28,335 nucleotides of DNA from an uncultured Bacteroides sp. (GCA_905203765.1 CAJKXC010000032.1:1-28335); one strand, 5' to 3'; positions 7,893 to 16,216 are shown, counted from the stretch's first letter. Notes: generated by a model from the letters alone, not told the origin. Numbers and translations: made by a program.

Positions 7893-8462
7893 TTAGCCAG
7901 CCTTTCTCTTAGAATCCATTTTGGCTTTCCGTTCCTGCATCTTCTTGGTGTATGCAGCATACTGGTCTTTCGTCATAATCTTCTGCAGCTGTGCATCATA
8001 GGCGGTGCGGGCAGCTTGCATTTCTTCACGCTTCTGCTGCATATCGGCTTTTCTTTGGGCACGCTGTTCATCTGTCAGCTGTGCTCTCTTGCCGTCTTTC
8101 TTATCGAACTTGCCATCTTTCTTATGATGCTTGTCACCTTTCTTGTGATGCTTGTCGGCCTTGGCGTGATGCTTGTCAGCCTTGGTGCAGTTGCATGAAT
8201 CGCATTTCTGTTCACCCTTCTTCATATCCGGGCGTCGATGCATCGGCATATTTCCGGTCTGCTCTACCAGCGCCAGGTTGGCTTCCAGCAGTTGCTTCTT
8301 CTGCGCATCATTCAAGGAATATTCCTTTACCATCCGTTCCGTCATGCGTTCGGCACGAGTTTTCGGATCGGGCATCTTGTCACCACGGCGACCATGCTGC
8401 GCCATTACCATACCGCCTGTCAGGAAGGCAGCTACCAATATTAAAATTATTCTTTTCATCAT
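7893..8462 (-). CDS. His/Lys-rich secreted protein, DUF4890-like (Spy/CpxP-type layout)
   Basis: A 189-residue secreted protein with a signal peptide ending VMAQ. The mature chain has a helical segment (RMTERMVKEYSLNDAQKKQLLEAN), a middle low-complexity region, and a second helical segment (LTDEQRAQRKADMQQKREEM to the end). The middle contains KCDSCNC (a CxxCxC cluster) and five 7-residue repeats of the type K-A/G-D-K-H-H-K, so metal binding is likely. The two-helix layout and highly charged composition recall Spy/CpxP envelope chaperones and DUF4890 proteins of Bacteroides. It is transcribed alone, with a terminator behind it and no clear TAnnTTTG box in front. The position beside a two-component system suggests an envelope-stress target, which is inference. 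Confidence 0.7.
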   Translation of the reverse strand: MMKRIILILVAAFLTGGMVMAQHGRRGDKMPDPKTRAERMTERMVKEYSLNDAQKKQLLEANLALVEQTGNMPMHRRPDMKKGEQKCDSCNCTKADKHHAKADKHHKKGDKHHKKDGKFDKKDGKRAQLTDEQRAQRKADMQQKREEMQAARTAYDAQLQKIMTKDQYAAYTKKMQERKAKMDSKRKAG

Positions 8463-8527
8463 TCTATTCCATTTTAAATTAATACCATCTATTAGTTATA
8501 CCTATTGTGTTGCAACGACTATATGAC

Positions 8528-8567
8528 AAAAAGAAAAGCGGAAAGTTTAATCAAAACTTTTCGCTTT
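8528..8567 (-). terminator. Terminator of ktrB-ktrA
   Basis: AAAGCGGAAAGTTT (8535-8548) pairs with AAACTTTTCGCTTT (8554-8567) through 14 positions including one G-T, with a 5-nt loop. Read on the minus strand it ends in CTTTTCTTTTTG. It lies about 100 bp past the ktrA stop. Confidence 0.8.
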
Positions 8568-8669
8568 AACATAATAAATGAGGTCGAAATCTTTATTAAG
8601 GTTCATCGTTTTTATTGATTTCTATGGGGAATAAACTTTTCCCTAAGAAACGATATCAAATTCCTGCAC

Positions 8670-9356
8670 TTACAGCGCCTTCCAGAACTTCTGGAAATCC
8701 TTGTAGCGCCCGTAGCATACCAGCTGGTCGCCTGCCTGTATTTGGTCGTTATCGGGAAGTTCGTTCACTACATTGTGCTCGGTAAAGGAGATGCCGAGGC
8801 TGTTTTTCATCGTTTCGGCTCGTTTCAGGGCAATCATTTTCAAGCCAAACTCCTTATCCAGATTCAGTTCATTGGCATAGTAACCTACAAACTTTTCGGG
8901 AACGGTGAACTTCACGACATAGTAGTCGGGCGAAATGCGGTAAGTCTCCATATTGGCACCGAACTCCAACAAACGTACCAGGCCACGGGCGGCATCTTCC
9001 TCAGGAGTGAGGATACGTTCCAGTTCAAAGGCTTCAAGCACGGAACGATGAACGGGGTCGATGGCACGCGCATAGATATGTTGCACCTTCTTCTGTTTCA
9101 GCAAGGCTACCACACGGATGGATGCACCGAAATTCTCGCCGATGGCAACAATCACCGCATCCACCGTATTCAGCGGAAGAACGGACAAAGCCTGCTCATC
9201 TGTGGCATCGATGACAAAGGCCGTGGCAATCTTTTCCTTTAAACTTTCTACGCGACTGACATTTTCGTCTGCACCAATCACCTCATGCCCCAAAGCCGAA
9301 AGCTCTTCGGCAAGCACATGACCGTAATTTCCTAAACCGATAATAATGTATTTCAT
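8670..9356 (-). CDS. ktrA: KtrA/TrkA-type RCK regulatory subunit of K+ uptake
   Basis: A 228-residue cytoplasmic gating ring subunit that binds nucleotides and controls the membrane K+ channel subunit encoded just upstream. The N-terminal RCK_N Rossmann domain starts with the dinucleotide motif GLGNYG (7-12), and an acidic residue closes beta-2 (ADE at 29-31). The C-terminal RCK_C domain runs from about 135 to the end and includes the typical DQIQAGDQLVCYG segment. The length fits the single-unit KtrA rather than the doubled 458-residue TrkA of enterobacteria. It follows ktrB by 17 bp on the same transcript and is closed by a terminator. Confidence 0.92.
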   Translation of the reverse strand: MKYIIIGLGNYGHVLAEELSALGHEVIGADENVSRVESLKEKIATAFVIDATDEQALSVLPLNTVDAVIVAIGENFGASIRVVALLKQKKVQHIYARAIDPVHRSVLEAFELERILTPEEDAARGLVRLLEFGANMETYRISPDYYVVKFTVPEKFVGYYANELNLDKEFGLKMIALKRAETMKNSLGISFTEHNVVNELPDNDQIQAGDQLVCYGRYKDFQKFWKAL

Positions 9357-9373
9357 ATTTGTTCAATAGTTAA

Positions 9374-11203
9374 TTAGTTGATAATAATCTGCCCGCTGGG
9401 ATACTGATACTTCGTACGCTTCTTTTGCTTGATGATGCCAAGCATCAGGGTTATCAAGCCGACACGCCCTATGAACATCAGCAAGGCAACCAACAGTTTG
9501 CTGTCATCGCCCAGCGACGGGGTGAGATTCAGACTGGAACCTACCGTGCTCAATGCCGAAACACACTCGAAGGTAATGGCCATAAGAGATACTTTGGGTT
9601 CCAGCATACTGATGACAAAGATAAAAAGGAACAGGGTACCGAACGACATTACCACCGTAGCATTGGCACGGCGAATGGAATCGTGCGACAACTCACGCCC
9701 GAACACCTCTACCCGCTCCGTACCACGCAGCACAGCCGTCAAATTCAGCACCACCACCGCGAAGGCATTGACCTTGACACCGCCTGCCGTAGACTGCGAG
9801 CCGCCGCCTACCCACATCAGGAAAAGATAAATCAGCAACGTCTGCACACCCATCCCCGCCAGGTCTACGCTGGTAAACCCTGCTGTACGGGGACACGATG
9901 CATTGAAAAATGCCTGCGTCCACTTATCCGCTACCGACATACCGGCAAAAGCACCGTTCCACTCGAAAGCGGCAATGCCCACCGTACCCAGCAGAAGAAG
10001 CAGGAAGGTGACGATAAGCACGATCTTTGTATTCAGGTTATACAGATGATAGAAGCGGCGTCCGTCCCAATGCCATGTACGCACAAACTTCCACAGACGG
10101 TGCAGATGATAAAGGATAATATCCTTGAAGTTCACCAATATAGGGAAGCCGATACCACCCAGGATAATCAGCAGGGAGATATAAATATAGAACGGATTAT
10201 GCCCGGTCATCACCAGCGGATTGCCCAGATTGCCCGGCAACGTGGAGAACCCGGCATTGCAGAATGCCGAAATAGCATGGAAGCCCGAGAAAGCCAGTTC
10301 TTCCTGAAGGTCCATCCCCATCGTACCGTGGATATTTCCCCAGATAGCCAGTGTTCCGATTCCCTCGATCACCAGCGTGAAGCCAAGAATATAAACCAAA
10401 GTGGAAAGCAGCGAGTTCAGTGAATTGGAACTGACCATATCGCGCACCACCAGCTGATTGTAGAGCGACGTATTACCCATGAAGAACATGGCAAAAAAGC
10501 TCGTCAGCGTCATCACTCCCAAGCCGCCAATCTGAATAAGCAGGATAATCACCACAAAGCCCGTCGTGGTAAACGTAGAAGCCACGTCTACCGAAGTCAG
10601 CCCCGTGACGCACACCGCACTGGTGGAGATAAACAGCGAATCGACCCACGAAATGCCCGCTACCGTACAGCGTGGAAGCATCAGCAAACCTGTACCTATA
10701 AGTATGATTATCAGGAAGCTGACCGCCAGAATCAATGAGGGATTGGTACGCCGTCCCAGCAACCGCACCAGTCCGTTGGAAAGGCTCAGGAAAGAGAACA
10801 GCAGCAATAAGACAAGGTGGTATAGCTTTCCGTTCAGGAACTCCCAGAATTGCAGAATAGCCCCTTCCTCGTCCGGCCGGTGAAAGATGACCGGGATAAG
10901 CGTAAGGTAAAGCAGGATAGTAAGCACCCACGTCAGTTTGCTGAACGTGCGCCGCGTATCCTTATATTCCAACAAGATGCGCAGAGTGACGTCTGCCATA
11001 AATACAATCCACACAGCATGGTACAAGCGTTGAAGTTGATGTGCCTCGGCGGCGGAAATGGTAAATCCGTGTTCATAGACCACCCCTGCAATGAGCAGGA
11101 TGGACGCCAGATAAGTGATGGAAGTTATGACTCCCAAGATCATCCGTACGTAAGGGTGAATCCATTTATTTTGATACAGAAGAAATTTATGATAAATCTT
11201 CAT
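9374..11203 (-). CDS. ktrB: KtrB/TrkH family K+ channel subunit with extra N-terminal membrane domain
   Basis: A 609-residue inner-membrane K+ translocating subunit. Four pore-loop repeats are visible with their filter glycines: SAVCVTGLTS, CNAGFST, CPRTAGFTS and ALSTVGSS. The protein is about 130 residues longer than TrkH and 160 longer than KtrB. The surplus is an N-terminal block of about 150 residues with four hydrophobic helices (around 18-40, 53-75, 85-107 and 128-150), including a VWIVFMADVTLRILLEY segment. This block precedes the usual TM region starting near PSLILAVSFLI. The downstream gene encodes its RCK partner. A well-formed promoter lies at 11229-11260. The start at 11203 gives a leader of about 20 nt from that promoter. 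Confidence 0.93.
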   Translation of the reverse strand: MKIYHKFLLYQNKWIHPYVRMILGVITSITYLASILLIAGVVYEHGFTISAAEAHQLQRLYHAVWIVFMADVTLRILLEYKDTRRTFSKLTWVLTILLYLTLIPVIFHRPDEEGAILQFWEFLNGKLYHLVLLLLFSFLSLSNGLVRLLGRRTNPSLILAVSFLIIILIGTGLLMLPRCTVAGISWVDSLFISTSAVCVTGLTSVDVASTFTTTGFVVIILLIQIGGLGVMTLTSFFAMFFMGNTSLYNQLVVRDMVSSNSLNSLLSTLVYILGFTLVIEGIGTLAIWGNIHGTMGMDLQEELAFSGFHAISAFCNAGFSTLPGNLGNPLVMTGHNPFYIYISLLIILGGIGFPILVNFKDIILYHLHRLWKFVRTWHWDGRRFYHLYNLNTKIVLIVTFLLLLLGTVGIAAFEWNGAFAGMSVADKWTQAFFNASCPRTAGFTSVDLAGMGVQTLLIYLFLMWVGGGSQSTAGGVKVNAFAVVVLNLTAVLRGTERVEVFGRELSHDSIRRANATVVMSFGTLFLFIFVISMLEPKVSLMAITFECVSALSTVGSSLNLTPSLGDDSKLLVALLMFIGRVGLITLMLGIIKQKKRTKYQYPSGQIIIN

Positions 11204-11228
11204 ACAAATATCGATTAGTAAGAAGCGG

Positions 11229-11260
11229 CAAACTTATACAAATCTGCCTTCATATACAAA
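11229..11260 (-). promoter_or_regulatory. Promoter of ktrB-ktrA
   Basis: Minus strand TTTG (11260-11257), a spacer of exactly 20 bp, and TAAGTTTG (11236-11229): a full match to the Bacteroides -33/-7 consensus. The start site is expected near 11223. Confidence 0.8.
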
Positions 11261-11298
11261 AAACAAAAGGAAAAAGAAAATGGTTTAAAAATAATAAC

Positions 11299-11306
11299 TA
11301 CATTTG
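11299..11306 (+). promoter_or_regulatory. -7 element of trpB2
   Basis: TACATTTG fits TAnnTTTG, but no TTTG box is present at the -33 distance. It supports the start at 11337, because the earlier in-frame ATG (11304) would lie inside the promoter. Confidence 0.5.
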
Positions 11307-11336
11307 GGCTTCGAATCATTAACAATTTTAACCACT

Positions 11337-12704
11337 ATGAGCAACAAGACAAAAAGATTCATTCTTCCCGAAGAGGAAATTCCACGTTATTGGTATAATA
11401 TACAGGCCGATATGGTGAACAAGCCTATGCCTCCGCTTCACCCCGGCACCAAGCAACCGCTGAAAGCGGAAGATTTATTTCCCATCTTTGCCGAAGAACT
11501 TTGTCGCCAGGAACTGAACCAGACTGATGCCTGGATTGAAATCCCCGAAGAAGTGCGCGAAATGTACAAATACTATCGCAGCACTCCGCTGGTGCGTGCC
11601 TATGGACTGGAAAAAGCAATCGGCACCCCGGCACATATCTACTTCAAGAACGAAAGTGTAAGCCCGATGGGGTCGCATAAGTTGAACTCGGCTATTCCAC
11701 AGGCGTATTACTGTAAGAAAGAGGGAGTTACCAACGTCACTACCGAAACCGGTGCAGGACAATGGGGCGCTTCGCTCGCCTATGCAGCCCGCCTCTTCGG
11801 ACTGGAAGCAGCTGTCTACCAAGTAAAAATCAGCTATGAGCAGAAGCCTTACCGCCGCAGCATCATGCAGACATTCGGTGCGCAGGTCACTCCGTCGCCT
11901 TCCATGTCCACCCGTGCCGGAAAGGATATTCTGACTGCGCATCCCAATTATCAGGGTTCGTTGGGAACTGCCATCTCCGAGGCTATCGAACTGGCACAGA
12001 CTACACCGAATTGTAAATATACACTTGGTTCCGTATTGAGCCACGTTGCCCTGCACCAGACGGTGATAGGCCTCGAAGCCGAGAAGCAGATGGAAATGGC
12101 GGGCGAATATCCCGATACGGTTATCGCTTGCTTCGGCGGCGGTTCCAACTTTGGCGGTATTGCTTTCCCCTTCTTGCGCCACAACATCCTCGACGGAAAA
12201 AAGACGCGCTTCGTAGCTGCCGAACCGGCTTCGTGCCCGAAGCTGACGCGCGGCAAATTCCAATACGACTTCGGTGATGAAGCCGGATATACGCCGCTGC
12301 TGCCTATGTTCACACTGGGACACAACTTTGCGCCTGCCAATATCCATGCAGGCGGTTTGCGATACCACGGTGCAGGCGTCATCGTTTCGCAGTTGTTGAA
12401 AGACGGATATATGGAAGCGGTAGACATCAAGCAATTGGAATCATTCGAGGCCGGTTGCCTCTTTGCACAGGTAGAAGGAATCATTCCCGCACCGGAATCC
12501 TGCCACGCCATTGCTGCCGCCATCCAGGAAGCCAACAAGTGCAAGGAAACGGGCGAAGAGAAAGTGATCCTGTTCAACCTATCCGGTCACGGGCTTATCG
12601 ATATGACTTCATACGACAAGTATCTCTCCGGTGACTTGGTGAACTACGAACTGACAGATACCGACATCCAGAAGAATCTGGACGAAATCGGCAATCTGGC
12701 TTAA
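11337..12704 (+). CDS. trpB: Tryptophan synthase beta chain, TrpB2 type (stand-alone)
   Basis: A 455-residue PLP enzyme that condenses indole with L-serine to give tryptophan. The PLP lysine is K115 in SPMGSHKLNSA; TTETGAGQWG binds the serine carboxylate, and FGGGSNFGG binds the PLP phosphate. The longer chain, the N-terminal extension (FILPEEEIPRYWYNI) and the SHKLNSA wording place it in the TrpB2 group rather than the trp-operon TrpB1. TrpB2 proteins often work without TrpA, for example in indole salvage. No other trp gene lies nearby, which fits that role. The start at 11337 (MSNKTKRF) is preferred to an ATG 33 bp earlier because of the -7 element. The stop overlaps the convergent clc stop by 4 bp. 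Confidence 0.92.
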   Translation: MSNKTKRFILPEEEIPRYWYNIQADMVNKPMPPLHPGTKQPLKAEDLFPIFAEELCRQELNQTDAWIEIPEEVREMYKYYRSTPLVRAYGLEKAIGTPAHIYFKNESVSPMGSHKLNSAIPQAYYCKKEGVTNVTTETGAGQWGASLAYAARLFGLEAAVYQVKISYEQKPYRRSIMQTFGAQVTPSPSMSTRAGKDILTAHPNYQGSLGTAISEAIELAQTTPNCKYTLGSVLSHVALHQTVIGLEAEKQMEMAGEYPDTVIACFGGGSNFGGIAFPFLRHNILDGKKTRFVAAEPASCPKLTRGKFQYDFGDEAGYTPLLPMFTLGHNFAPANIHAGGLRYHGAGVIVSQLLKDGYMEAVDIKQLESFEAGCLFAQVEGIIPAPESCHAIAAAIQEANKCKETGEEKVILFNLSGHGLIDMTSYDKYLSGDLVNYELTDTDIQKNLDEIGNLA

Positions 12705-14299
12705 TAAATATTTGCCATACTGACAAGCGGTTCGTAGAGTTTCTCTATGTCCTGCGAATCCATTTCAATCTGAACCTGGTCCCCCGGAATCAAACGTGTT
12801 CCTGCGGGGACCAGGTTTTTTCCGTCCCGGTGCACATTGATGATGATACAACGTTCCGGCAGGGAAAGTTCATCCACCAGTTTGCCATCGAGGTAGGAAT
12901 CCGTCATTATTTCCACGGAAAGCGTATAGCGTTCCTCTTCCTTGAAGTCGGGGGCATGAATCATGTCTTCGTACAGGGTGACGTTGAACGGTTTCATTTG
13001 CAGAAGTTCCGTAAAGTAATAAGTCAGTCCGCCCACAACGACCGAAGGATAAAAGACCTCGAAATGGCCAGTGATTTCCGTAATCAGCACAATGGCGGTA
13101 AGTGGCGTGCGGATAACTGCCACAAGGAAAGCGGACATCGAAATCAGCATCACATAGCTTACATTTTCCTGTCCGATGATGCCGTACTTCACACCTATCA
13201 GGCCGACTATCTGCCCCAACAAACCGCCCGTTACCAAAGTCGGGATGAAGCTACCGCCCGGTAAACCCGAAGAAACGGAAAAAACCGAAAAACCGAAATG
13301 CAGCAACATGATAGCCGTTACCCACATAATATTCGTACTGCCGTTCTGTGCCTGCGCCAGCAGGAACTGCTCACCCCCACCCGTCAGGTTGACCTGCATC
13401 AGCGAAATGACGTAAGCTACCAGCAACAGATAGAGCATCTTGATATGTGCCGGTGACTGGACTTTGGCATACACACGCTTGAAAGAAACCATAATGGACG
13501 AATAAAACTTTCCGCAGATGGAAATAACCACCGCCAATATCAGAAAGTACTTCATCTGGATAAAGAAAGTGAATATCGGTTCCGTCACCTCTATCAGATG
13601 ATAGGGATTCACCGGGAAAACCATACTTGCCACCGCCCCTGCCACCACGCCTGCCAGCAAAGTAGTAATAGCGGTTTTAGGTGCATCGAAACGTTCGATG
13701 GACTCGATTACGATAAGCGAAGATGCCAGCGGCGCCGCAAAAGCTGCCGCCAACCCTGCTCCGGCACCGGCAGCAAGCAGTTGTTTCTGCTCTCCTTTCA
13801 AGATACGCGTCCAGCGCGACACCAGGTTCCCGACATAAGACCCTATCTGTACGGAAGGCCCCTCACGTCCTAAGGACAGCCCTGCCGAGAAGGCAAGAAT
13901 GCCGCCTACAAATTTGGAAACCAGCTCGATGAAAGGATGTTTGTAGGTGATGCGCCCATTGATGACTCCGCGGGTCTGAGGTATGCCTCCACCGGTGATG
14001 AGCGGCATCTTCTTCACCAGCCACGAAACAAGAATGAGGATGCCCCAAAAGAAAAGAAATAACGGAATATGCCAGTACCACGCCGGACGGGAAGCGAAGA
14101 AGTCACTGCGAAGATGGAAAAAGTAGTAGAGAAGATAATGATAGGGTACGGCGACCAGTCCCGTCAGCAGCCCCACGAACATACTGACAAAGTATAACCG
14201 GGCATCCACCAGCTTCAGCTTCCAGATGTGCCAGCCGCGGACCGTCTTCCAGTTCTTGACTTTCGTCCAAAGTTTTTTTGTCTTATCCCAAAGTTCCAT
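12701..14299 (-). CDS. ClC family chloride channel/transporter with C-terminal TrkA_C domain
   Basis: A 532-residue inner-membrane ClC protein. The first half has GGGIPQ (103-108, where most ClC proteins read GSGIP), the gating glutamate E146 in GREGP, and the helix SSLIVIESIE. In that last segment the position of the internal proton glutamate (E203 of E. coli ClC) is S200 by my alignment. The second half has the GGSFIP loop. After the last helix (YFTELLQM) a cytosolic region of about 85 residues resembles a TrkA_C/RCK_C domain (IIINVHRDGKNLVPAGTRLIPGDQVQIE). The ATG at 14299 follows directly on the T-run of the upstream gene's terminator, and the frame is closed a few codons further up, so no better start exists. 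Anion specificity and channel versus exchanger mode are open. Confidence 0.92.
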   Translation of the reverse strand: MELWDKTKKLWTKVKNWKTVRGWHIWKLKLVDARLYFVSMFVGLLTGLVAVPYHYLLYYFFHLRSDFFASRPAWYWHIPLFLFFWGILILVSWLVKKMPLITGGGIPQTRGVINGRITYKHPFIELVSKFVGGILAFSAGLSLGREGPSVQIGSYVGNLVSRWTRILKGEQKQLLAAGAGAGLAAAFAAPLASSLIVIESIERFDAPKTAITTLLAGVVAGAVASMVFPVNPYHLIEVTEPIFTFFIQMKYFLILAVVISICGKFYSSIMVSFKRVYAKVQSPAHIKMLYLLLVAYVISLMQVNLTGGGEQFLLAQAQNGSTNIMWVTAIMLLHFGFSVFSVSSGLPGGSFIPTLVTGGLLGQIVGLIGVKYGIIGQENVSYVMLISMSAFLVAVIRTPLTAIVLITEITGHFEVFYPSVVVGGLTYYFTELLQMKPFNVTLYEDMIHAPDFKEEERYTLSVEIMTDSYLDGKLVDELSLPERCIIINVHRDGKNLVPAGTRLIPGDQVQIEMDSQDIEKLYEPLVSMANIY

Positions 14300-14355
14300 A
14301 AAAAAACAACTCCCATCACTTGCGCCTTACAACAACAAGCAACGGGAGTTGTTTT
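14300..14355 (-). terminator. Terminator of DUF4250, abutting the clc start
   Basis: AAAACAACTCCC (14303-14314) and GGGAGTTGTTTT (14344-14355) are exact reverse complements around a 29-nt loop. On the minus strand the hairpin runs into seven T residues whose last base touches the clc ATG. The only Shine-Dalgarno-like bases before clc (GGGAG) lie inside the stem. Confidence 0.75.
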
Positions 14356-14370
14356 ATACAGAAACATTAT

Positions 14371-14547
14371 TTACCAAAACCGGTTCTTGGTAGGATTGTA
14401 TTCAAATCCTACTAATTTCAGTTTTCGTACAATGTCCTCCTTTTCCACGTTCATATCCTCACAGAGTGCATCCAGAGAAGGATAGAAGTCACGTAGTTTT
14501 GTGTTGATGAAGCTATACAGCATCACCGGATCTTCAGGTAGTTTCAT
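14371..14547 (-). CDS. DUF4250 domain protein (58 aa)
   Basis: A 58-residue protein that starts MKLPEDPVMLYSFINTKLRD and ends FEYNPTKNRFW. This is the DUF4250 pattern, including the near-invariant Pro-x-Asp-Pro N-terminus and Tyr-Asn-Pro C-terminus. The middle (SLDALCEDMNVEKEDIVRKL) looks like a small helix-turn-helix. No function is established for the family and no enzymatic residues are seen. A -7 element lies about 35 bp upstream and a strong hairpin terminator 16 bp past the stop, so it is a single-gene unit. It is too short for routine length cut-offs, but the match over the full length makes it a real gene. Confidence 0.9.
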   Translation of the reverse strand: MKLPEDPVMLYSFINTKLRDFYPSLDALCEDMNVEKEDIVRKLKLVGFEYNPTKNRFW

Positions 14548-14581
14548 AATTACAATCTTTAATTAAAACTAATACCGGGGG

Positions 14582-14589
14582 CAAAATTA
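14582..14589 (-). promoter_or_regulatory. -7 element of the DUF4250 gene
   Basis: TAATTTTG on the minus strand fits TAnnTTTG; no TTTG box stands at the usual -33 distance. The start site would be near 14576, giving a leader of about 29 nt. Confidence 0.45.
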
Positions 14590-14665
14590 CAATAAAAAAC
14601 AAAAATAGAAGGACTTTTAGTGTAAAAATCACAATCTAATCATGCAAACGATTGAGGTGTTTTAA

Positions 14666-16213
14666 TCAAGGATTTCCGGTCTGCTCTATCTTTAGGGACA
14701 CTTGCTCAATAATCTTTTCGAGTTCGCCTTCCAGCGGGATTACGTTGAAGTCTTCCCAAAAGTTCTTATCGTACTTGAAGTCCGTTTCGGCAAATACGGT
14801 ACGCGTAGGCAGCCGTTCCGACCGGGGGAAGCGCGTTACATTTTCGTTATCAATCCGGCACGTCACCATCTCAAACCAGGTATGAAGGATCGGGTTGCTG
14901 AATGAGAAACGTTTCCTTTTCATCTTGAAAAAAAGATCTCCGCGGATATGGTGGATGTAGTAAGTACCGTTCCACGGCTTATAGGAGACAGTGTAGGCTA
15001 TCTTCTGCGTGGTGAGCCGGGTCTTCTGCGCCTGGCGTATTACGAAACTGCCGGTTGCTTCCTTAATATATTTAGGCTGAATTTCAAAGCGTGCCCGCAA
15101 CAAAGCGCTGTTCTCCGAGTCGATGTACAGTTCTCCGCAAAACAGCGGCTCCCCTATCCCTTGCCTTTGCTCAAAGTAGATGACGTTGGCGCTCCGGTCG
15201 TCCACAAAAACAATGTCGCCGGAAGTATAAGCATATAACTCTCCATTCGCTCCGAGAGAAAGGAAATCGGGGATATGCTTCATAATGTCCAGTTGCAGGC
15301 AAGCCTCCACGCCCGACCTGATTTTGGCAACGACACTGTCCGTCTTCTCACGGTTATCAATCCGGCTCATTTTAAGCAACTTCACCTGGTCGGCAGTCTC
15401 GGGTTCCATCGTAGGAGATTTATAGACCTTGAAAACGGCTTCCGTCAGGCTTTGGAATTTATTTTTCAACTGCACCCCTTCCCGGTAAAAGGTAGTCAGG
15501 TAAACCGGTGAAGAGGAATAATTCTTGCTGCGGCGTTCTATCATTTCGCGAAGCAACCGTTTGGGTTCTACCAGGCGAATCAAGACTTCCTGCAAGGGAA
15601 CAACCCGAGGCTCGAGGCTCAAGACATTGCTTCGCCCTTCCAGTGCGGCAGCTTCTACGGATTGCCCCACGTATCCCAAGTGAGAGAAAGTAAGAGGATA
15701 ATTCTTCAGAGAATCGGGCAGATGAAGCCTGAACTCTCCGTTTTGGTTGGTGATGTTTCCCAAGGAAGTGCCTTGCACTATGACAGAGGCGCTGGTAACA
15801 GGCTCTCCCGTCTCCTTATCGAGCAGGACGCCGGTGATGGTGGAGTACGTCGGCTGGGGCGGCAGCGCGACCGTTTTTTCCATTGTTACCTTCTCTGCCG
15901 CCCTCGTAATCAATATATGTTGTCCTAATACCTTCAATTCAAGGTCCTTGCTGCCGGTAATTTCGTAGATGGCACGGCGCACGGAACAATTCATCTTCTT
16001 TACCTTTACAATAGAATCGTTGTTGATGACTTTACTGTCGTATATAAACAGATAACCGGATTGCTCCGATATCTTTCCTAATAGGGAGTAGATCGTTTCT
16101 TTCGCCTTAGGAAGCTGGATGATGCGATCCAACGCATCACCTCCGTCTGCTCTTGCATCGCCGGCCATGAAGAGCATTCCCAATAGAATGGCAAAGAAAC
16201 GAAGTAGTCTCAT
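14666..16213 (-). CDS. STN plus carboxypeptidase-regulatory-like domain protein without TonB barrel
   Basis: A 515-residue secreted protein. A signal peptide (about 1-22) is followed by an STN (secretin/TonB short N-terminal) domain at about 38-105 (TIYSLLGKISEQSGYLFIYD to LGQHILIT). A CarboxypepD_reg-like beta domain follows at about 125-205 (ITGVLLDKETGEPV, NGEFRLHL). In Bacteroides this pair normally fronts a TonB-dependent outer-membrane receptor and talks to FecR. Here it is followed by about 300 residues with no plug or barrel. That tail resembles the tail of the protein at 17670-18935: FYRE, VYKSP/VYKTP, LYID and a final FW-x3-N-x-I segment. The start lies 3 bp after the FecR stop, so sigma, FecR and this protein form one operon. 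It is probably the periplasmic input to FecR; the ligand is unknown. Confidence 0.8.
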   Translation of the reverse strand: MRLLRFFAILLGMLFMAGDARADGGDALDRIIQLPKAKETIYSLLGKISEQSGYLFIYDSKVINNDSIVKVKKMNCSVRRAIYEITGSKDLELKVLGQHILITRAAEKVTMEKTVALPPQPTYSTITGVLLDKETGEPVTSASVIVQGTSLGNITNQNGEFRLHLPDSLKNYPLTFSHLGYVGQSVEAAALEGRSNVLSLEPRVVPLQEVLIRLVEPKRLLREMIERRSKNYSSSPVYLTTFYREGVQLKNKFQSLTEAVFKVYKSPTMEPETADQVKLLKMSRIDNREKTDSVVAKIRSGVEACLQLDIMKHIPDFLSLGANGELYAYTSGDIVFVDDRSANVIYFEQRQGIGEPLFCGELYIDSENSALLRARFEIQPKYIKEATGSFVIRQAQKTRLTTQKIAYTVSYKPWNGTYYIHHIRGDLFFKMKRKRFSFSNPILHTWFEMVTCRIDNENVTRFPRSERLPTRTVFAETDFKYDKNFWEDFNVIPLEGELEKIIEQVSLKIEQTGNP

Positions 16214-16216
16214 ATC

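Noticed and set aside
8605..8653. ATCGTTT...AAACGAT inverted repeat with an inner GGGGAA/TTCCC arm just after ktrA
   Set aside because: Arms are short and far apart with no T-run; the better terminator is at 8528-8567.
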